From: Thermoflexales bacterium | GTDB lineage: Bacteria > Chloroflexota > Anaerolineae > Fen-1058 | Assembly (NCBI GenBank): GCA_016931085.1 | Contig: JAFGFO010000151.1 | Coordinates: forward strand, 1 to 33,533 | Direction: 5' to 3' | Length of the DNA stretch: 33,533 nt | Part shown: positions 29,601 through 33,533 of the stretch, in pieces | Numbering within the stretch: the first letter of the stretch is position 1 | How the letters are laid out: every line of letters begins with the position of its first letter | The notes under the pieces: model-generated | The model's database searches: none | Told to the model about the DNA's origin: nothing | What the model saw: only the letters and a program-made list of their open reading frames with translations | Position numbers and translations under genes: made by a program

Positions 29601-32600
29601 ATCGTGCGCCCCTCTGGATCGGTGACCGAGGTGCGCTGGCCCGCCGCGTCGTAATCGTAGACCGTCACCTGGCCCAGGTGATCGGTGAAAGCGCGCATCG
29701 TGCCATTAGCATCGTAGCCGACCTGGGTCGAAACCGTCTCCACGCCCGAGGCGGTTGTGACCGTGTAGCTCTGGCCAGTCCGCCGCCCCAGCTCATCGTA
29801 GCTCAGACCGATCCGGGGGCCGCCCGGGCTGGCCACAGCGCTCATAAAGCCGTTGGTATCATACGCGTAATGGATCGTGCGGCTCAAGGGATCGGTCACG
29901 CTGGTCCGGTTGCCGCCGGCATCGTAGGTGTAGAGTGTCACGTTGCCCAGGGGATCGGTCTCGCTTGCCAGGTTGCCCCGCCCGTCGTAGGTGTTGGTGA
30001 TCGTGTGGCCCAAGGCGTTGGTGCGTGTCCGCAGCCGGCCGGCGCTGTCGTAGCTAAAGAGGCTCGTGTTCCCCAGGGCATCGGTGGTGCTGATGACGTT
30101 GCCTCGCCCGTCGTAGCCCCACCACGTCGTGTGGCTGTAGGGGTCGGTTGTGGACAGGCGGTTGCCGTCCGCGTCGTAGCTGTGACGCGTGGTGTAGCCC
30201 AGGGGGTCCGTCGAGGCGATCACGTTGCCCGCCGCGTCGTATTCCATCACGGTCCGGTTACCCAGGCGATCGGTCAGCACCTCCAGCTTGGCATTGGGGT
30301 CGCGGTTGAACTCGATGCGATGCCCCTGCGCGTCGATCACGGCTATTAGCCGTCCTTCGTCGTCGTACTCGTTGCGGGCGGGCTGGCGCCCCAGGGCGTC
30401 CTTGATCGAGACCAGGTCGTGGTTAGCGTTATAGGTGAAGGTGGTCGTGTAGCCCTCGCGGTCTGTCACCTGCACCAGGTCGCCAGCGGCGTCGTAGCGG
30501 TAGCTCAGCGACTGGCTGAGCGGGTCGGTCACGCGGATGATGCGCCCCTCCCCATCGCGCTCGAAAAGCACGTTCTTGGTCGCAAACAAAACGGCCATCG
30601 TCTCGAGCGTGCCCAGCATGGCCTCGGCCTGCCTCCCGCTTGCCTGGCGGCTCACCTGCCCCGCCAGCTGCCCCAGCAGCGTGCGGCCGCCAGCGTAAAA
30701 GATGCCGTCCTCGTTGATGGTCAGCACATTGTTGTTCGCGTCGCTCATTTGCTGCAATCCCTCTTCCTCCTGGACGATGTAGACGTTGCCCAGGGGGTCG
30801 GTCAGGCGGTAGCGGTCGGGGTCCCAGGGATTCGACATATCGATGTCGTCCCACAGCGTGATCGGCCCCTCACCGCCGCCGGCCACCCACACGTCCGCGC
30901 CGTCGAGCGACTCGAGACTCGACGTGGTGCCCGGCTGAGGCGCAAAGTTTATCTGGAACTGCAAAACAGAGCCGAGCTGGCAAGCGGCCGGCTCCACCGG
31001 GCTGAATTTTTGCAGCGTGCCGTTGGGCAGCTTGACGGCCACGGTGTGATCGCCCACCGGGCGAATGCACGTTTGCCCGGCAAAGCCGGGATACTTTTCC
31101 CAATACTCGCCCGGCACGCCGCTTTCCTGCACCTCCATCTGGCGCACGGCCAGTTGCCAGCCTATCCCAAAGTCACCTTGCGTCTTGTCGCGGCTGTCGT
31201 AGGAACGCACGACCTGGATGGGAATGCCGCCCACGGGAACATTGACGTCCACGTAAGACAGGGACACGTTGCCGATCTTTTGGTTGCCCTCCACCGTCAG
31301 GTGAATCTGGGTCCACATCACGTTGCCGTCCAGGTCGGCCGCCGTCAGGCGCACCTGGTACAAGCCGTTGAGCAAGCGGGTGGGGTCGAGCCGGCCCAAT
31401 GCGCCGCTTGTCACAGCCTCCTGCCCCCTGGCAAAGGTGATCCAGTTGCTCTCTCCCTCGTACTGGTAAGCCAACTCGTAAGAGTCGAAATGCCCGTCCG
31501 GATCGAGCGCGGTGCCGGTGATGATTGTCGTGTCGTTGATCTCGGCCCCGGCCACCGGCGAGCTGATGATCACCTCTGGGTCGGATAGGCCGGGCGTGCC
31601 GTACACCTGCACCATCGCCGTGTCGTACAAGCCGCTGTTGGTAGCGGTGACTACTGTCGTGCCGGTGTAGACGCCCGCCAGCAGCCCGTCGGCGCTGACT
31701 GTCGCCACGTGCGGGTCGCCGACGCTGTAGCGCGTGCCGCTGGCCGCCTGCGTCACGTCGGTGCTCGTCCCGTCGCTCAAGCCAGCCTCGACGACCAACT
31801 GTGCCGTTGTGCCCGTGCCCGAGATCATAAAGCTGGGCGTGATGATGTCGATCGAAATCGGCAGTGGCCCCGTGATGGGGTTCATCAACAGCCGGTTGGG
31901 GCCGCCGGGGTCGGCCACGGCAATGTCCAGGTCGCCGTCGCCGTCCACGTCGCCCAGGTCCAGCCCAAAGCTGCGTGCCGTTTCGGCCGGCATCTCGGAC
32001 GCCGTCTGGTCGCCGAACACGCCTGTCCCGTCGTTTTCCAGGTAGCGGTCCTGCGCCCCGTTGCTGATGACGATATCCAGGTCGCCGTCGGCGTCCAGGT
32101 CGCCCAATTTGATGCCGGTGCTGAAATCGCCGTCGGCCGGCATGTTGGCCGCCGTGGCGTCGGTAAAGACGCCCGCGCCGTCGTTCAGATACAGCCGGTT
32201 CTGCTGCACGGCGTTGGCAAAGACCGCGTCCAGGTCGCCGTCCTTGTCCACGTCGCCCAGTGCCAGGCCGTAGGAGGTGTAGTCGCCGGCCGGGAAGTTG
32301 CCCGCCGGCGCCTGTGTAAAGGCGCCCGCGCCGTCGTTCAGGTACAGCCGGCTCTGGCCGGCGAAATTGGCAAAAATCGCGTCCAGGTCGCCGTCACCGT
32401 TCACGTCGCCCAGCGCCACGTCGTACGAGTTGTCCTGCTCGGCCGGGAAGGCGGCCGGGCTAAAGCGGCCCGCGCCGTCGTTGAGCAAGAGTTGGTTGGC
32501 GGCTTGGGCATTGGCCACCAGGATGTCGGCGTCGCCGTCGCCGTCCAGGTCGCCGGCGGCCGCCCCAAAGCTTAGGGCATTGTCGGCCGGCAGGTGGGAG

Positions 32601-33016
32601 GCCGTGGTGTCGGTGTACACGCCTGTCCCGTCGTTGAGCAGCAGCCGGTTCTGCTCGCGGCTGGCCAGGAACAGGTCGGCGTCGCCGTCGCCGTCCACGT
32701 CGGCGTACACCGCCTCCAGCGTGCGAGAGGTCTCGGCGCTGGCCGGCAGGGCGGTGGCGGCAAAGTTGCCGCCGCCGTCGTTGAGCAGCAGGCGGTCCTG
32801 GCCGGCGTTGGCCTCGTACAGGTCCAGGTCGCCGTCGCCGTCGGCGTCGCCCAGCTTGACGGCATAGCTGGGATCGCCCGGCGGCGGCAGGCGGCTTTCA
32901 CCCTGGTCGGGGAAGTAAGCGCCTACGGGGGCAACCGAGGACAAGACGAGGGCCAGGCACAAGAAGCAGACGAAGGTGGACTTGAAACAATGCCAAAAAC
33001 GGCTCAACGTTTTCAT
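26663..33016 (-). CDS. RHS/YD-repeat surface protein with FG-GAP head and unrecognised C-terminal region
   Basis: This 2117-aa secreted protein has a signal peptide (hydrophobic CFLCLALVLSSVAPVGA) and then seven FG-GAP/VCBS-like repeats of about 52 residues (GDxDGDGDLDxxxAN...RLLLNDGxG). Ig-like or BIG2-like modules follow (AASGTRYSVGDPHVATVSADG, interrupted here), then about forty YD repeats (YDAAGNV, YDSAGRL and so on), and an RHS core with FLYNGQQYDPNSGYYFLRAR, RYYDARSGRFITRDP and YSDPSGYF. After the core come about 265 residues with one or two hydrophobic helices and a Gly-rich end, not recognised as a known toxin. No small immunity-type gene follows. ATG 33016 is chosen because AAGGAG (33023-33028) lies 6 nt upstream; an ATG ten codons earlier lacks this. 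It is the first gene of the surface operon. Confidence 0.92.
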   Translation of the reverse strand: MKTLSRFWHCFKSTFVCFLCLALVLSSVAPVGAYFPDQGESRLPPPGDPSYAVKLGDADGDGDLDLYEANAGQDRLLLNDGGGNFAATALPASAETSRTLEAVYADVDGDGDADLFLASREQNRLLLNDGTGVYTDTTASHLPADNALSFGAAAGDLDGDGDADILVANAQAANQLLLNDGAGRFSPAAFPAEQDNSYDVALGDVNGDGDLDAIFANFAGQSRLYLNDGAGAFTQAPAGNFPAGDYTSYGLALGDVDKDGDLDAVFANAVQQNRLYLNDGAGVFTDATAANMPADGDFSTGIKLGDLDADGDLDIVISNGAQDRYLENDGTGVFGDQTASEMPAETARSFGLDLGDVDGDGDLDIAVADPGGPNRLLMNPITGPLPISIDIITPSFMISGTGTTAQLVVEAGLSDGTSTDVTQAASGTRYSVGDPHVATVSADGLLAGVYTGTTVVTATNSGLYDTAMVQVYGTPGLSDPEVIISSPVAGAEINDTTIITGTALDPDGHFDSYELAYQYEGESNWITFARGQEAVTSGALGRLDPTRLLNGLYQVRLTAADLDGNVMWTQIHLTVEGNQKIGNVSLSYVDVNVPVGGIPIQVVRSYDSRDKTQGDFGIGWQLAVRQMEVQESGVPGEYWEKYPGFAGQTCIRPVGDHTVAVKLPNGTLQKFSPVEPAACQLGSVLQFQINFAPQPGTTSSLESLDGADVWVAGGGEGPITLWDDIDMSNPWDPDRYRLTDPLGNVYIVQEEEGLQQMSDANNNVLTINEDGIFYAGGRTLLGQLAGQVSRQASGRQAEAMLGTLETMAVLFATKNVLFERDGEGRIIRVTDPLSQSLSYRYDAAGDLVQVTDREGYTTTFTYNANHDLVSIKDALGRQPARNEYDDEGRLIAVIDAQGHRIEFNRDPNAKLEVLTDRLGNRTVMEYDAAGNVIASTDPLGYTTRHSYDADGNRLSTTDPYSHTTWWGYDGRGNVISTTDALGNTSLFSYDSAGRLRTRTNALGHTITNTYDGRGNLASETDPLGNVTLYTYDAGGNRTSVTDPLSRTIHYAYDTNGFMSAVASPGGPRIGLSYDELGRRTGQSYTVTTASGVETVSTQVGYDANGTMRAFTDHLGQVTVYDYDAAGQRTSVTDPEGRTMYWEYNLVGKAVREARPDGLSGTGEYDAEGRLSGRTDQAGRTTGFEHDPLGRLTGVETHDGLVVSSTLDALGRLAENPSPDGAVYTFSYDEAGRVSALGSRSSPGAASVSDVTYTYDKLGRVSAERDALGRVVSYTYDAKGQVIETIYHDGSRVRQGYDAAGQIISSTDQAGRTTLFGYDAGGRLTWVTDTHGSHASYSYNEQGKLLTTTDTEGHTTRYAYDAGGQLVLHNLPLGQSERWTYDAMGRLVAYTGFNGLTTTVEYDQLDRPVRKVYPDGSSLVITYTQNQRVGAVGLAGGVISYLYDANDLLSQVTYPNGAWVTYTYRYDGQRLAMGTPEGVTRYGYDSLSRMATVTDSSGGVTSLAYDLVGNRTVMTYPNGSVVRYTYDDLNRLTGAINARSDGSLISAYTYTLGIGGHRQQVQEFDGTNTRTVRYVYDELYRLVAEQVYDDPVRGTFFVTYTHDAMGNRLNRVHSLDGTSTYEYDANDRLITETLPGGGQRLYGYDAAGNQTQVSHGGVITSYSYNARNQLVGISSSTGFTTTYSYAHDGVRLSRSDASGTVYYVVDVAADSALPRVLLEMDSSGGVLAHYSYGQDLAPLSVERGGSLYYYHSDGHSSTRALTNDSEAVTDRYTYDAWGDLLHSSGSTANDFLYNGQQYDPNSGYYFLRARYYDARSGRFITRDPVRGSLEDPLELNTYLYARADPVNYSDPSGYFSAGEISIVVLTISILTTIALTGLAYGKTAHYTPDDAFLEPSQATLIEASLSGTIGGATAARFPFLAILSPGISAQLMWYFAGDAGNLYFFYTYGLSTGTSNIKAMFGAPTSVDFNVNAGAVYNIHRGTATDPPEPAPTDSKGAITYLTDNYAGAGWSALGAVPGLPDSPQPTIFASACDKGPCTYGFMVPLTADPEAGMALGGGYSITSGPWFSIGIGGFQLTQEVPGISAAARFREWLLNFKPRQGLPNRTMRPIDAYFYTP

Positions 33017-33120
33017 AGCAGACTCCTTGACACGCTGTCCCGGCATCCTTGCTGCTTGGATCGAGCCGGGGTTGCAGAATGGCTTGTTTTGTATAAACGC
33101 AATGCGAGACGTCGCCGCTC

Positions 33121-33140
33121 AAGTAGCTATGATACTACTT
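33121..33140. repeat. Inverted repeat AAGTAG/CTACTT
   Basis: Six-base arms flank an 8-nt AT-rich centre, about 105 bp before the RHS start. It could be an operator or a chance palindrome. Confidence 0.3.
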
Positions 33141-33200
33141 TTCAGGGCAAAACGCAAATTTAAACCGCCGCGGCGTGACGATAACCTTTCGTGCCGCCTG

Positions 33201-33262
33201 CACTTGCCGCGACCGAAGGGAGTGCAAGTGTTCGCGCGCGAAGCGTTCGCCCCGAAGGGGGC
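33201..33262. repeat. Cluster of hairpins upstream of the surface operon
   Basis: CACTTGC...GCAAGTG (33201-33230), GCGAA-GCG-TTCGC (33238-33250) and GCCCC-GAAG-GGGGC (33249-33262) lie end to end. The first stem is shared with 26616-26637. Confidence 0.5.
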
Positions 33263-33273
33263 TCGTGTCATGC

Positions 33274-33302
33274 TTGACAGATAGCCCATTTTAATCTAAT
33301 AT
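33274..33302 (+). promoter_or_regulatory. Near-consensus sigma-70 promoter pointing right
   Basis: TTGACA (33274-33279) and TAATAT (33297-33302) are separated by exactly 17 bp. Its transcript would leave the window; no reading frame that it serves is visible up to 33533. Confidence 0.6.
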
Positions 33303-33357
33303 GAATAGTAACTTGCTCAGCCCAGGTGACTTGCCCAAACCGGCGCCTTTATTTCAC

Positions 33358-33421
33358 CACCAAGGACACGAAGGGCACAAAGGAAAGGCTCTTATTCTTA
33401 GTGTACTTGGTGTACTTTGTG
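33358..33421. repeat. Long imperfect hairpin built from 9-mer tandem repeats
   Basis: CACCAAGGA, CACGAAGGG and CACAAAGGA (33358-33384) face the inverted units TTCTTAGTG, TACTTGGTG and TACTTTGTG (33395-33421) across a 10-nt loop. About 20 of 27 arm positions pair. Confidence 0.65.
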
Positions 33422-33446
33422 GTAAAAAAGAGTTGTGGCTGAGTAG

Positions 33447-33458
33447 ATACTATAGTAT
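33447..33458. repeat. Perfect 12-bp palindrome
   Basis: ATACTATAGTAT is self-complementary and could be a regulator site for a gene to the right of the window. Confidence 0.35.
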
Positions 33459-33500
33459 TACCCGCGAAAAACTAGCACGATCGCGAAGATTTTCGCTTGC

Positions 33501-33527
33501 GCGCAGAGCACGCAGAGAGCGCAGAGT
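33501..33527. repeat. 9-bp tandem repeat (GCGCAGAGN)
   Basis: Three units, GCGCAGAGC, ACGCAGAGA and GCGCAGAGT, lie in exact 9-bp register at the window edge. This is a second 9-mer family, distinct from CACNAAGGA. The rest of 33017-33533 shows no gene. Confidence 0.6.
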
Positions 33528-33533
33528 TTTTAA

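Noticed and set aside
33017..33046. RHS start ten codons upstream at 33046
   Set aside because: The AAGGAG site at 33023-33028 is correctly placed only for ATG 33016, and the signal peptide begins there.

Overview
The window reads as a high-GC stretch of a Chloroflexota (Anaerolineae-like) chromosome. This placement is an inference. It rests on giant secreted proteins rich in PKD, DUF11 and FG-GAP repeats, on a C-terminal tail of the YLPLxxR type that I recall from Chloroflexota exoproteins, on CSLREAI-type beta-helix proteins, and on dense short intergenic repeats. No rRNA, tRNA, CRISPR array or transposase gene was found.

Left part (1-5949) is a small glycosylation locus. It holds the terminator of an upstream gene, a family 2 glycosyltransferase of the polyprenol-phosphate mannose synthase type, a zinc-ribbon SAM methyltransferase translationally coupled to a multi-spanning membrane protein, a GT87/DUF2029-like membrane protein and, facing them, a second membrane protein that is a paralogue of the first. 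The likely theme is lipid-linked sugar supply and cell-envelope or exopolysaccharide glycosylation.

Middle part (5950-10480) begins with a 450-bp intergenic mosaic of palindromes carrying a plausible sigma-70 promoter. An orphan MASE3-PAS-GAF-HisKA_2 sensor kinase follows. Then come a two-CBS-domain protein and an ArsB/NhaD-type ion permease with overlapping stop and start codons.

Right part (10477-33016, minus strand) is a three-gene surface operon of about 22.5 kb. Its order is an RHS/YD-repeat protein with an FG-GAP head (2117 aa), a 4515-aa giant exoprotein, and a CSLREAI beta-helix protein (850 aa). All three begin with signal-peptide-like sequence. The giant gene and the beta-helix gene overlap by 11 nt. 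The last 500 bp are non-coding and repeat-rich, with a rightward promoter near the edge.

The most striking signal is in the giant exoprotein gene. Seven consecutive PKD domains are each split at the same loop by a whole inserted domain. The same loops, loops of two DUF11 domains, and N-terminal linkers carry in-frame copies of sequences that look like dispersed intergenic repeats: perfect palindromes and 7-bp tandem repeats. One heptamer family (TGAAACC) also occurs in the intergenic space at 4342-4376. This resembles, by analogy only, the Rickettsia palindromic elements that insert in frame into genes.
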